NCBI GenBank assembly: GCA_021738535.1
Contig: JAIPBU010000027.1
Coordinates: forward strand, 1-52,980
DNA length: 52,980 bases
Direction of reading: 5' to 3'
DNA from: Bacteroidales bacterium
GTDB lineage: Bacteria > Bacteroidota > Bacteroidia > Bacteroidales > VadinHA17
Position 1 is the first letter of the stretch, and each line of letters starts with the position of its first letter. The notes beneath the pieces are model-generated. The model was not told the DNA's origin. It was given only the letters and a program-made list of their open reading frames with translations, and searched no databases. Of this stretch, positions 1 through 9,200 are shown in pieces. A program made the position numbers and the translations under genes.

Positions 1-690
1 GCAATGCCACTGACAACTGTGGCATAGATGCCTCAAGCTTTACCCTTTTATCAGAGGTTTCTGATAATAACAGTTGTCCTGAAGTGGTAACCAGGACTTA
101 CCGGATAGCAGATAATTGTGGTAATACGGCTGATTATGTGCAGACCATAACAATAGATGATGATACTGCACCCACCTTTGATGCAATTCCTGGTGACCTG
201 TCAGCGGTATGTGACCTTTCAGAGCAACCGGCCTATGCTGATTATGCTGAGTTTACTGCAGCAGGTGGCAATGCCACTGACAACTGTGGCATAGATGCAT
301 CAAGCTTTACCCTTTTATCAGAGGTTTCTGATAATAACAGTTGTCCTGAAGTGGTAACAAGGACTTACCAGATAGCGGATAATTGTGGTAATACGGTTGA
401 TTATGTGCAGACCATAACAATAGATGATGATACTGCACCCACCTTTGATGCAGTTCCTGGTGACCTGTCAGCTGTATGTGATCTTTCAGAGCAACCGGCC
501 TATGCTGATTATGCTGAGTTTACTGCAGCAGGCGGCAATGCCACTGACAACTGTGGCATAGATGCCTCAAGCTTTACCCTTTTATCAGAGGTTTCTGATA
601 ATAACAGTTGTCCTGAAGTGGTAACCAGGACTTACCGGATAGCAGATAATTGTGGTAATACGGTTGATTATGTGCAGGTTATAACAATCG
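1..690 (+). repeat. 267-bp (89-aa) tandem repeats inside the adhesin gene
   Basis: The same sequence starts at 1, 268 and 535, a period of exactly 267 bp that keeps frame. Copies differ at only a few scattered bases. The third copy diverges after about 678. More copies probably lie before the window. Confidence 0.93.
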
Positions 691-3452
691 AAGATGTCAT
701 TCAGCCTGTTATATCAGGCTGCCCCTCAGATATTACTGTACCTGTTGATGCAGGCAGCTGCGATGCAGCGGTTCTATGGACTGAGCCCACAGCAACAGAT
801 AACTGCAGTCTTGCTGATTTCAGCGGCAGCCATACACCAGGAAGCATATTCCCGGTTGGAGTAACTACTGTTACGTATACTGCAACTGATGATTGTGGAA
901 ATACATCAATATGCTCATTTGACATAACAGTCACTGATGATGAAGCACCTGTTATGACAGTCTGTGCAGCCGATAGTACTGTAAGTTCAGATGCCGATTG
1001 TGAGGCTGAAGTCCCTGATCTTACAGGAGAAGTAACTGCTACAGATAATTGCAGTGGCAGCATTACAATTACACAATCTCCTGTTGCCGGTACAATAATT
1101 ACCAGTGGTATTACCAATGTAGTGCTAACAGTGAGCGATGGTTCCGGTAATTCAGTCACCTGCAATGCTGATGTCATTGTAATTGATGATACCGATCCGG
1201 TTCTTATCACTGTGGATACTACGGTTTACATAGGTCCTGGTAATATTGCAGTTATTGACAGCTCCTTTGTCTGGGATGATGTATCATCTGATGATAATTG
1301 TGGTATTACGGCAGTTACTCTTGATAATGATACATTTGATTGTAGTATGCTGGGCAGTAATACTGTAAATGTTACGGCTTATGATGATGCCGGTAACTCT
1401 GCCACAGGAACAGCAGTTGTTACTGTCAGCGACACAAATACTGTTGTTGCTGATGCAGGCCCGGATGCTGATATGTGTATAACTGATGGCACTTACACGC
1501 CCGCAGCTGCAAATGTTGTAAATGGAACTGTATTATGGGGAACAACGGGTGATGGCAGCTTTGATGATCCTACACTTGTCAATCCTGCTTATACCCTGGG
1601 TGCAGGCGATACTGATAGTGTGAAATTGTACATGGATGTTACACCTGTAACAGGATGTACACCGGCATCAGACACTATGAAGCTATATATATATGATGCT
1701 CCGCAGGCAGAAGCCGGAGACAATATAGATATCTGTAATACCGCAACTGATGTGGCTATTACAACTGCTGATTATGAGAATGGAACTCTTTTATGGGCCA
1801 GTTCAGGTGATGGAACTTTTGATGATAACACTGTAATTAATCCTGTTTATACACTTGGGGCAAGTGATGCGGACTCCGTAACACTTACGCTGACGGTATC
1901 AGGATATGGTAGTTGTGGTACAGCGATTGACAGTATGAAGATTTATATTTTTGATGCACCTGCTGCTGATGCAGGAGCTGATGATACTGTTTGTGCTTCC
2001 GGGATATCATATAGTATTACAGATGCCTCATCAAGTGGAGGAACGGTAGCCTGGACCAGCGATGGAGACGGTAGTTTTGATGATCAAGGTATTGATAATC
2101 CTGTATATACATTTGGTTCGGGAGATATTTCTGCAGGAACTGTTACGCTTACAATGACAGTTACTGGCATTGGTACATGCGGAGATGATATCGATGATAA
2201 GATAATAGTCATTAATGAACTGCCAGGTATTATTGTAGATGAGCATTCAGATATCAGTTGTTACGGATTGAATGATGGTATACTTAGAATTAGCGGAAAT
2301 GCCGGTACAGCTCCTTATCAATACAGTATTGATGGCGGGGCATTCCAGGCTTCCGGCGAATTTACCGGGCTGGCAGCCGGCGATCATAATATTTCAGTTA
2401 TAGATGCAAATGCTTGCGGTAAAGATACTACCATAACGATAACCGAGCCTGATGAGTTTACATTTGTCCTGGATACAGTTATCCATAACAGTTGCTATGG
2501 TTCTGATGACGCAGCAATAAGTATTACTATCACAGGTGGAACCCAGCCATACTCAATAAGCTGGACAGGCCCTGGTGGATTTTCATCAACAGAAGAAGAT
2601 CTCAGTAATCTTTCTGCGGGACAGTACTCTCTTAACCTCACGGATGCTAATAATTGTAATGTATTTACTCTTGATACAACAATTACTCAGCCACCTGAAA
2701 TAGTTATAACACCTGTCAGTACATCAGATTATAACTCTTATGGTGTGAGTTGCTATGGTGCAACAGATGGCTTTATCGAGGTTGATGTCAGTGGTGGAAC
2801 AGGTAATCTCACCCTGAGCTGGGAAGGACCTGGTGGCTTTGCGTCTGCTGATGAAGATATAACAGACCTTCAGGGAGGTAATTATGAACTTACTGTTACC
2901 GACGATACTGGATGTACAGAAACTTATGATGTAACTCTTAGTGAGCCGGCTGAACTTACTATTGATTATAATGTGACTGATGCATCCTGTCCAGGCGTTG
3001 AAGATGGAGCTATAGACCTGACCATAACAGGCGGTGTAACACCATATACAATTTTGTGGAGTGATGGAGAAACGGTTGCCGACAGAAATGCAATAACTGA
3101 AGGAGATTATTCAGTTGATGTAACTGATGCTAACTCCTGTACTACCCAGGCCCTAATACCAGTTGGAGTTATTGGTCTGAACTGTGTTGAGGTGCCGGAA
3201 ATAATAACACCAGGGGTGGTTGACGGCAAGAATGATGTTCTTAAGATCATGCACATAAGTCTTTATCCTGATGCAGAAATAAAAATCTTTAACCGTTGGG
3301 GTAAGATGATATATAGTGCTAAGAATCTTGAGGAGAATCAGTGGGATGGAACATTTAAAGGCAAAGCATTGCCGGTTGATTCATATCATTATATACTGGA
3401 TCTGGGAGACGGATCAACACCCAAAACAGGAACAATAACAATAATTAGATAA
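1..3452 (+). CDS. Large T9SS-secreted adhesin, HYR/SprB repeats with gliding-type C-terminal sorting domain (5' end missing)
   Basis: The frame is open from base 3, so the gene begins before the window; the ATG at 84 lies inside a repeat and is not the start. The visible part (about 1,150 residues) holds, in order: near-identical 89-residue Cys-containing repeats (TDNCG, ADNCGNT motifs), HYR-like modules (TATDNCS), three PKD-like modules of the form DGSFDD..NPVYTLG, and about four SprB-like modules (SCYGxxDG). The last ~85 residues match the gliding motility-associated C-terminal domain (CHU_C, T9SS type B sorting signal): PEIITP, KIFNRWG and a WDG motif. It should be exported by T9SS and retained at the surface as an adhesin or motility factor. 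A PorP/SprF protein follows by 25 bp, the usual partner for this cargo class. Family call is firm; ligand unknown. Confidence 0.92.
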   Translation, partial: NATDNCGIDASSFTLLSEVSDNNSCPEVVTRTYRIADNCGNTADYVQTITIDDDTAPTFDAIPGDLSAVCDLSEQPAYADYAEFTAAGGNATDNCGIDASSFTLLSEVSDNNSCPEVVTRTYQIADNCGNTVDYVQTITIDDDTAPTFDAVPGDLSAVCDLSEQPAYADYAEFTAAGGNATDNCGIDASSFTLLSEVSDNNSCPEVVTRTYRIADNCGNTVDYVQVITIEDVIQPVISGCPSDITVPVDAGSCDAAVLWTEPTATDNCSLADFSGSHTPGSIFPVGVTTVTYTATDDCGNTSICSFDITVTDDEAPVMTVCAADSTVSSDADCEAEVPDLTGEVTATDNCSGSITITQSPVAGTIITSGITNVVLTVSDGSGNSVTCNADVIVIDDTDPVLITVDTTVYIGPGNIAVIDSSFVWDDVSSDDNCGITAVTLDNDTFDCSMLGSNTVNVTAYDDAGNSATGTAVVTVSDTNTVVADAGPDADMCITDGTYTPAAANVVNGTVLWGTTGDGSFDDPTLVNPAYTLGAGDTDSVKLYMDVTPVTGCTPASDTMKLYIYDAPQAEAGDNIDICNTATDVAITTADYENGTLLWASSGDGTFDDNTVINPVYTLGASDADSVTLTLTVSGYGSCGTAIDSMKIYIFDAPAADAGADDTVCASGISYSITDASSSGGTVAWTSDGDGSFDDQGIDNPVYTFGSGDISAGTVTLTMTVTGIGTCGDDIDDKIIVINELPGIIVDEHSDISCYGLNDGILRISGNAGTAPYQYSIDGGAFQASGEFTGLAAGDHNISVIDANACGKDTTITITEPDEFTFVLDTVIHNSCYGSDDAAISITITGGTQPYSISWTGPGGFSSTEEDLSNLSAGQYSLNLTDANNCNVFTLDTTITQPPEIVITPVSTSDYNSYGVSCYGATDGFIEVDVSGGTGNLTLSWEGPGGFASADEDITDLQGGNYELTVTDDTGCTETYDVTLSEPAELTIDYNVTDASCPGVEDGAIDLTITGGVTPYTILWSDGETVADRNAITEGDYSVDVTDANSCTTQALIPVGVIGLNCVEVPEIITPGVVDGKNDVLKIMHISLYPDAEIKIFNRWGKMIYSAKNLEENQWDGTFKGKALPVDSYHYILDLGDGSTPKTGTITIIR

Positions 3453-3477
3453 ATTTGCCTAACTTTTCAGCGTCAAT

Positions 3478-4473
3478 ATGAGAAACTTAAACAAAATACT
3501 GATTATTACTGCCGGATTTCTGCTGGGCATTAACACATATGCCCAGCAGGTTCCTATGTATAGCCAGTATGTAATGAATGGATTTTTGATCAATCCATCC
3601 TATGCGGGTAATGACGGATATACATCGGTGAACCTGACAGCCAGGGAACAATGGCTTGGAATACCAACATCACCCAGCACATATGCAGTTAGCTTTCAGA
3701 CAAGGTTGCTCAAGACCAGTTTTATTCAGAGATCAACAAGCGTACGTAGAAAGCTTATCAGGCCTACCAGGGGAGGAAGAGTAGGGGTAGGTGGTTATAT
3801 TTTTAATGATCAGAATGGTATCATAAGACGAACCGGCTTCCAGGCTGCATATGCGTATCATATTAATATGACAAGGTACCGGTCTCAATTGTCGTTTGGT
3901 CTGGCAGGCACATTCTACCAGTTTGCCATCGATCTGGATGGTGCAGTTGTTGCAGATATTGATGATGAGTTTCTTAATAATTATGACAGGGTGGTATATG
4001 TTCCTGACTTTAATTTTGGTGTTAGTTATACCACCGATAATTATTACCTTGGTTTTTCTGCTACACAGTTGTTCAGGGGGACACTGACTCTGGGGAATAC
4101 AGCTCAGAACCCACGTACTGAACTGGGACACTTCTTCCTGACAGGTGGAATGAAGATACCAATCTCTGGTAATGAATGGATGCTGGAGCCATCGGCGCTG
4201 ATAAAAACATCAGATATGGTGCTTAAGGCCTCCCAGATGGACCTTACAACCCGTGTCTATTACAGGGAAGATTACTGGGCAGGAATTTCTTACCGTACCC
4301 AGGATGCATTAATCATGCTTCTCGGGTTTACTTATGACAGGTTCTATTTTGCCTATGCCTTCGATTTTGCTCTTACAGATATACGTAAACACAGTTTTGG
4401 ATCTCATGAACTGTCATTCGCTGTAAAGTTTGGAGATAACGCAAGACGATATCGCTGGCTAAACCAGTACTAG
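3478..4473 (+). CDS. PorP/SprF family type IX secretion system membrane protein
   Basis: 331 residues with a signal peptide ending near YAQQ. The mature start has the family hallmark QVPMYSQYVMNGFLINPSYAG, split here as QVPMYSQYVMNG then FLINPSYAG, followed by REQWLGIPTSP. The remainder is a run of amphipathic aromatic strands (FYFAYAFDFAL near the end) expected of an outer-membrane beta-barrel. In Flavobacterium and Porphyromonas, PorP/SprF proteins are needed for export or surface attachment of T9SS cargo with type B sorting domains. The gene sits 25 bp after such a cargo gene, so the two very likely form an operon and a dedicated pair. Length is normal for the family. Confidence 0.93.
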   Translation: MRNLNKILIITAGFLLGINTYAQQVPMYSQYVMNGFLINPSYAGNDGYTSVNLTAREQWLGIPTSPSTYAVSFQTRLLKTSFIQRSTSVRRKLIRPTRGGRVGVGGYIFNDQNGIIRRTGFQAAYAYHINMTRYRSQLSFGLAGTFYQFAIDLDGAVVADIDDEFLNNYDRVVYVPDFNFGVSYTTDNYYLGFSATQLFRGTLTLGNTAQNPRTELGHFFLTGGMKIPISGNEWMLEPSALIKTSDMVLKASQMDLTTRVYYREDYWAGISYRTQDALIMLLGFTYDRFYFAYAFDFALTDIRKHSFGSHELSFAVKFGDNARRYRWLNQY

Positions 4474-4498
4474 TGAATCTTATAGTAGTACCCGTATT

Positions 4499-5905
4499 AT
4501 GAATAAACTACTCCTGCTTGTATTTGCAGTAACAGTTTCTATTGCTTCTTGCAGTGAAGATAAATATGCGGACCCGGTAGATATACGACTTTCTTTTTCT
4601 GCTGATACATTGAACTTCGATACTGTTTTTACGGAAATAGGTACCATAACTAAAGAGTTGAGAGTAGTAAACCCCGGTAAATCCAGTATTCTGATTAATC
4701 AAATCGGACTGGGAGGAGCTGGCAATTCTCCTTTCAGACTTAACGTAGACGGGGAACCCGGCGTAATATTTGAAGATATTGAAATTGCTCCGGGAGACAG
4801 TATTTTTATCTTTGTGGATGCCAGGATAGATCCCACTAACGAGGATTATCCCCTGCTAGTCCGGGATTCTATTGAATTCAGATTAAAAGGGAATTATTTC
4901 GATGTAAACTTAATTGCATGGGGTCAGGATGTCATTATTGTTAATAATGAAGTGCTGGAAACACAAACCTGGGCTGGAGAAAAACCGTACCTGGTTTATG
5001 AGTCAGCTATAATTGATACAGGACATGTTCTGACTATCGCTGCTGGTTCTCATGTATTTTTTCACCGCAATGCTAAAATGGTGGTTGCAGGGACTGTTAT
5101 AGTAAATGGAACTCTGGATAACCCTGTCGTATTCAAATCTGATAGAACCGAAAAGGCATATATGGATGTACCCGGCCAGTGGCAGGGTATAGTGCTGAAT
5201 AATGGCAGCACAGATAATTATTTCAGGAATACTGTAATCACTAATGCCGTAACAGGCATTGTGGCTGGTCAGGTTCAAAATGAGGGCATCCCCCCGGAAG
5301 TGGATCTGGAAAATGTTAACATCAGTCATATGTCGGTTAGTGGACTATCTGCCAGTGGTGCTACTGTGAGGGCAGGTAATCTTCTAATAGCTCATTGCGG
5401 TTACTATTGTGCTTACCTGGTAGCAGGAGGGAGTTATACTTTTAATCATTGTAGTTTTGCCAACAGGTGGGAATATTCAAACAGGATAACCCCATCACTG
5501 TACATAAGTGATTTTGTATATTTTAATGAACGGTTGATATCAGGTAATTTGTCAAATGCAGATTTTACGAATTCTGTGGTAAGCGGTCAGCATAATTCAG
5601 AAATATTAGTAGAGTCATTGACCGGGAATGATATACCTGTGAGCCTTATAAACTGCCTGGTAACAGATACCAGCCCTGTGGGATATAGCTATGAAAATAC
5701 TATATTCAATGCTGATCCTCTTTTTACAGACTGGTCAGAATATGATTTCCGTCCTGATACCCTCTCTCCCCTGATCAATTCAGGTGATATTGTTTATGCT
5801 GAGATTGTTCCTTTTGATATAAGAGGTTATAGCCGATTAGCCGACCCCGGACCGGATATCGGCGCTTATGAAAGAATTCCAGGAGAAGATGCAGATAATA
5901 AATAA
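4499..5905 (+). CDS. Surface lipoprotein, right-handed beta-helix type with choice-of-anchor Q-like end
   Basis: 468 residues. The N-terminus is a lipoprotein signal (VTVSIASCSED, lipobox Cys at about residue 19). Residues 30-130 look like an immunoglobulin-like strand domain (DTVFTEIGTITKELRV, NPGKSSI). The middle, about 150-400, resembles a beta-helix, with repeated short strands such as VVAGTVIVNGTL and FRNTVITNAVTGI. The C-terminus, SPLINSGD...DIRGYSR...PDIGAYE, matches the pattern seen in choice-of-anchor Q proteins. Probably a polysaccharide-binding or structural cell-surface protein; no catalytic residues were recognised. It lies 25 bp after the PorP/SprF gene in the same operon, and its 3' end overlaps the next gene. 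Confidence 0.72.
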   Translation: MNKLLLLVFAVTVSIASCSEDKYADPVDIRLSFSADTLNFDTVFTEIGTITKELRVVNPGKSSILINQIGLGGAGNSPFRLNVDGEPGVIFEDIEIAPGDSIFIFVDARIDPTNEDYPLLVRDSIEFRLKGNYFDVNLIAWGQDVIIVNNEVLETQTWAGEKPYLVYESAIIDTGHVLTIAAGSHVFFHRNAKMVVAGTVIVNGTLDNPVVFKSDRTEKAYMDVPGQWQGIVLNNGSTDNYFRNTVITNAVTGIVAGQVQNEGIPPEVDLENVNISHMSVSGLSASGATVRAGNLLIAHCGYYCAYLVAGGSYTFNHCSFANRWEYSNRITPSLYISDFVYFNERLISGNLSNADFTNSVVSGQHNSEILVESLTGNDIPVSLINCLVTDTSPVGYSYENTIFNADPLFTDWSEYDFRPDTLSPLINSGDIVYAEIVPFDIRGYSRLADPGPDIGAYERIPGEDADNK

Positions 5906-6914
5906 CTTAATAATATTACTTCTTACCTCATTGTTTATTGGGCTTTCATCCGGCACCCATGAAATGGGTCCACCGGCAGGTGAGGCAGACCAGATCGGAG
6001 TAGCTTTTTATAATGTTGAAAATTTTTTTGATACTATTGACAGTAAACTCGATGATAATGAATTCTTACCGTCTTCCTTAAGAAAATGGAATACCTATAA
6101 ATACTATAAGAAGTTAAATAACTTCTTCAAAGCAATTTCTATGTGTAATAACGGCATGGAGCCTCCTGCAATTACAGGGCTTTGCGAGATAGAAAATACA
6201 AATGTTCTTAAAGATATATGCACTAAGTCATTACTGAAATATGATAATTATTCTTATATTATTTCTGAAGGACTTGATGAACGTGGCATTTCAACCGCTA
6301 TGCTTTACCGGCCGGATGTTCTTAAATTATTAAATTATGAATCGTGGATCCCTCCGGCGATTCATTCAGACAGCATGAAAACCAGGGCCCTGTTGTATGG
6401 CAGCTTTCGATTTAGGTCTGATACCCTTCATGTAGTAATATGTCACTGGCCGTCGAGAAGAGGAGGGGTCATATCTTCGGAGAAACGAAGAATCAAAGTA
6501 GCAACATTTTTAAAAGACAAGCTTGACAGCCTTCCGGGATATTCAAAAATCCTCATTATGGGTGACTTTAATGATGAACCAAATTCATTATCACTGAAAA
6601 TAATCACAAAGGCTGATCATGATGAAAGGAAAGGGAATGAATTTATAAATGTAAGTAAATCAGAATCCGGAAGCTACAAATATCATGGGACCTGGTATCT
6701 TTTTGACCAGATACTTATCTCAGACGAACTCCTTTATTCAAAAACGGGACTGAAGTACAGGAAAGAAAGCTATAAAGTAATTAGAAATAAATTTCTTTTA
6801 ACAAGTGACTTGAAATACAAGGGGCAAAGACCCGCATCCAACTGGTGGGGATATAAATACCAGGGAGCATTTAGCGATCATCTTCCTGTTGTAGCAATCC
6901 TTGATGCAAATTAA
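5889..6914 (+). CDS. Secreted endonuclease/exonuclease/phosphatase (EEP) family protein
   Basis: 341 residues from the ATG at 5889, chosen because AGGAG lies just upstream and a clean signal peptide follows (MQIINNLIILLLTSLFIG); an ATG at 5868 would add seven residues. The EEP fold motifs are in order: FYNVENFFDT, GLCEIEN (metal-binding Glu), CHWPSRRGG (catalytic His), MGDFNDEP (Asp/Asn) and FSDHLPV (final Asp-His). All key residues of the DNase I-like superfamily are therefore present. It probably cleaves extracellular or periplasmic phosphodiester or phosphate-ester substrates, such as nucleic acids; the exact substrate cannot be read. The start overlaps the upstream lipoprotein gene by 17 bp, suggesting coupling. 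The stop abuts the convergent cca-like gene. Confidence 0.88.
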   Translation: MQIINNLIILLLTSLFIGLSSGTHEMGPPAGEADQIGVAFYNVENFFDTIDSKLDDNEFLPSSLRKWNTYKYYKKLNNFFKAISMCNNGMEPPAITGLCEIENTNVLKDICTKSLLKYDNYSYIISEGLDERGISTAMLYRPDVLKLLNYESWIPPAIHSDSMKTRALLYGSFRFRSDTLHVVICHWPSRRGGVISSEKRRIKVATFLKDKLDSLPGYSKILIMGDFNDEPNSLSLKIITKADHDERKGNEFINVSKSESGSYKYHGTWYLFDQILISDELLYSKTGLKYRKESYKVIRNKFLLTSDLKYKGQRPASNWWGYKYQGAFSDHLPVVAILDAN

Positions 6915-8330
6915 TTATTTTATGGGTTTTAGTCCAATCTCAGCTGCTTTCTTTATAAGGTAATCCCGTGCTGCTTCATATTCATTTGGGATGATACCAT
7001 CCAGTATTGCTTCTTTAATACTGTCTTTCAGAAAACCAACTTCTTTGCCGGGTTTAAGTCCGAAGAGCCTGATTATCTCATTTCCATCAACAGGAGGCTG
7101 GAAGTTTCTTATTCTGTCTTTTTCCTCAATCTCTTCCAGTTTTTTCCTCACGAGCCTGAAATTTTGAATATACTGCCTGACTTTTTGTTCATTCTTTGAC
7201 GTAATGTCTGCCTCACATAATATCATCAGATCATCTATGTCATTACCTGCTTCAAATAATAATCTCCTCACAGCAGAATCTGTTACGGTTTCTTTTGAAA
7301 GAGTAACAGGACGAAGATGGAGACTGACAAGCTTTTGCACATATCTCATCTTCTCATTGAGTGGCAGCTTGAGTCGTCTGAATATTGAAGGAACCATCTT
7401 TGAACCGACATATTCGTGCCCGTGAAATGTCCAGCCCGATCCTTCAATATATTTTTTTGTAACAGGTTTGGCTATATCGTGCAGCAGGGCAGACCATAAT
7501 AACCAGATATTATCAGATTTTTGCCTTACATTATCAAGTACCTGGAGAGTATGGTAGAAATTGTCTTTGTGCCCTTTGTTGTCCTTGATCTCAATACCTT
7601 TCATATTTGTTAACTCAGGTAATATCTTATCAAGTAAACCTGTTTCAGCTAACATAATAAAACCTCTTGAGGGTGAATGGCTGAGCAGTATCTTATTTAC
7701 TTCATCGCTGATGCGTTCAAAGGAAACTATCGAAATACGATCACGATTGTGCTTAATAGAATTGTAGGTTTCCCTGTGTATTCTAAAACCAAGCTGGCTT
7801 GAAAACCTAATTGCCCTCATCATCCTTAAGGGGTCGTCTGAAAACGTTTGCAGGGGGTCGCACGGAGTCCTTATTATCTTTTCTTTAAGATCTTTTATCC
7901 CCTTAAACGGATCAATTAGTTTTCCGTAGTCATCCCTGTTAAGGGATATTGCCATCGCGTTTATTGTGAAATCACGTCGGTTCTGGTCATCCTCCAGGCT
8001 GCCATTCTCAACAAAGGGTTTACGTGAGCCCCGTTCATATGATTCTTTTCGGGCACCCACAAACTCAATCTCCTTCCCTTGTACCGCGAACATGGCTGTT
8101 CCAAAATTTTTGAATATGCTTACCCTTATTTTTGGAGAAATTGCAGCCGCTACCTTTTTTGCAAATGTAATTCCACTGCCTGTTACTACTACATCAATGT
8201 CTTTTTTGCTGTTTTTGCGTCCTAGTATGGAGTCTCTTACATATCCACCAATAACATAGGCTCTCACTCCTGATTCATATGCAATATCTGAAACAATGTC
8301 GAAAAGACTGTCAGAAATATACTTGTTCAT
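6915..8330 (-). CDS. cca: CCA-adding-type tRNA nucleotidyltransferase with HD domain
   Basis: 471 residues. The class II nucleotidyltransferase head has GGYVRDSILGR and the metal-binding pair DIDVV, followed by the RRDFTINAMA and DPLRMMRAIRF motifs of the CCA-adding/poly(A) polymerase family. The C-terminal half has an HD phosphohydrolase-like domain with LLHDIAKP and the metal-type His residues FHGHEYVGSKM. It should add or repair the tRNA 3' CCA end; a poly(A) polymerase role cannot be excluded from motifs alone. Longer ATG options exist at 8354 and 8366, but a promoter -7 box at 8364-8371 predicts transcription starting near 8357, so the ATG at 8330 (MNKYISD) was chosen. Convergent with the nuclease gene, divergent from thioredoxin. 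Confidence 0.9.
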   Translation of the reverse strand: MNKYISDSLFDIVSDIAYESGVRAYVIGGYVRDSILGRKNSKKDIDVVVTGSGITFAKKVAAAISPKIRVSIFKNFGTAMFAVQGKEIEFVGARKESYERGSRKPFVENGSLEDDQNRRDFTINAMAISLNRDDYGKLIDPFKGIKDLKEKIIRTPCDPLQTFSDDPLRMMRAIRFSSQLGFRIHRETYNSIKHNRDRISIVSFERISDEVNKILLSHSPSRGFIMLAETGLLDKILPELTNMKGIEIKDNKGHKDNFYHTLQVLDNVRQKSDNIWLLWSALLHDIAKPVTKKYIEGSGWTFHGHEYVGSKMVPSIFRRLKLPLNEKMRYVQKLVSLHLRPVTLSKETVTDSAVRRLLFEAGNDIDDLMILCEADITSKNEQKVRQYIQNFRLVRKKLEEIEEKDRIRNFQPPVDGNEIIRLFGLKPGKEVGFLKDSIKEAILDGIIPNEYEAARDYLIKKAAEIGLKPIK

Positions 8331-8363
8331 ATGTAGATATGACGATTTGTTCATAATACATGA

Positions 8364-8371
8364 CAAAATTA
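8364..8371 (-). promoter_or_regulatory. Bacteroidota -7 box for the cca-like gene
   Basis: Minus strand reads TAATTTTG, matching TAnnTTTG. No TTG is found at the expected -33 spacing. Supports the downstream start at 8330. Confidence 0.45.
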
Positions 8372-8463
8372 CAATTTATTACCTGAAATATTGCATTTTA
8401 TACTGTGTTTGAACAACGGTATGATGTTTGACGTTAATAAAGCAAACAAAATAAAATATTATT

Positions 8464-8829
8464 ATGGTAGAGCATTTGACAAAAGAAACCTTCCTTACAA
8501 AGGTATTTAATTATGAAGAAAACAAAGATTGGAAATTCGAAGGGGATAAACCTTGTATGATTGACTTCTATGCTGACTGGTGTCAGCCCTGTAAAATGGT
8601 AGCACCTATACTTGAAGAACTTTCAGAGGAATATGACGGTTCTGTGGATATTTACAAGATAGATACAGAAGCAGAGCAGGAGCTTGCCGGCATTTTTGGC
8701 ATTCGTAGTATTCCTTCACTATTATTTGTTCCCAAAGAGGGGCAACCACAGATGGCAATGGGTGCACTTCCAAAAGACACATTCGAGAAGGCTATAAAGG
8801 ATGTACTGGGAGTGGAAAAAGACGGTTAA
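8464..8829 (+). CDS. trxA: Thioredoxin
   Basis: 121 residues, cytosolic (no signal peptide). The active site is DWCQPCKMVAP, the WCxxPC class with Gln-Pro between the redox cysteines rather than the usual Gly-Pro, at about residues 39-43. The cis-proline segment IRSIPSLLF and the DTEAEQELAGIFGI helix match canonical thioredoxin. Length is slightly above the usual 105-110 owing to a short N-terminal extension. It should reduce protein disulfides using thioredoxin reductase. It is transcribed alone, divergently from the cca-like gene, and ends before a strong terminator near 9000. Confidence 0.92.
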   Translation: MVEHLTKETFLTKVFNYEENKDWKFEGDKPCMIDFYADWCQPCKMVAPILEELSEEYDGSVDIYKIDTEAEQELAGIFGIRSIPSLLFVPKEGQPQMAMGALPKDTFEKAIKDVLGVEKDG

Positions 8830-8974
8830 ATATTAAAAAAAAGTTAAATAGTGATATTTTTATCAGCTAAAATGAAACAATTAATACCTTTATCTCGTTA
8901 AAATTAATAAAAGGTAGTACCATAGAAAAACAGTAGTTTGTTTTCTGGGATTTAGGTTTAGGGACATTAGGGAA

Positions 8975-9004
8975 AATCAGGGCGAAAGGTCCTGATTTTT
9001 TTTT
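8975..9004 (+). terminator. Rho-independent terminator downstream of trxA
   Basis: AATCAGGGC (8975-8983), loop GAAAG, GTCCTGATT (8989-8997) with one G-T pair, then a T run to 9004. It lies 145 bp after the trxA stop and its T run overlaps the xseB stop codon. The intervening 8830-8974 shows no ORF; it may be a long 3' UTR or a small RNA. Confidence 0.8.
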
Positions 9005-9200
9005 ATTCCATCTTATCAATGATGCCGTCAATTTCTTTTTCAGTGTCCCTTAGTTTAGACTGACATAGTTTTAGGAGCTCGGAGGCCCTTTTGACTTTAC
9101 CTGCCAGTTCGTCCACATCCATCTCTCCTGATTCTATTTCCTCAAGGATATTTTCAAGTTCTTCTACAGCTTTATTGAAAGTTGGTTTATTCTCTGTCAT
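9003..9200 (-). CDS. xseB: Exodeoxyribonuclease VII small subunit
   Basis: 65 residues, the normal size for XseB. The sequence shows the two-helix pattern with the family signature FNKAVEELENILEEIESGE and a C-terminal LKLCQSKLRDTEKEID. XseB packs in several copies against XseA to form exonuclease VII, which trims single-stranded DNA in repair. The start overlaps the end of the upstream kinase gene by 14 bp. xseB is usually directly after xseA, but here two sensor kinase genes lie between them, in one run of overlapping genes. Confidence 0.93.
   Translation of the reverse strand: MTENKPTFNKAVEELENILEEIESGEMDVDELAGKVKRASELLKLCQSKLRDTEKEIDGIIDKME

Noticed and set aside
701..1210. Antisense ORF inside the adhesin gene
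   Set aside because: It is a low-complexity Ser/Val-rich shadow of the sense reading frame, which has clear domains.
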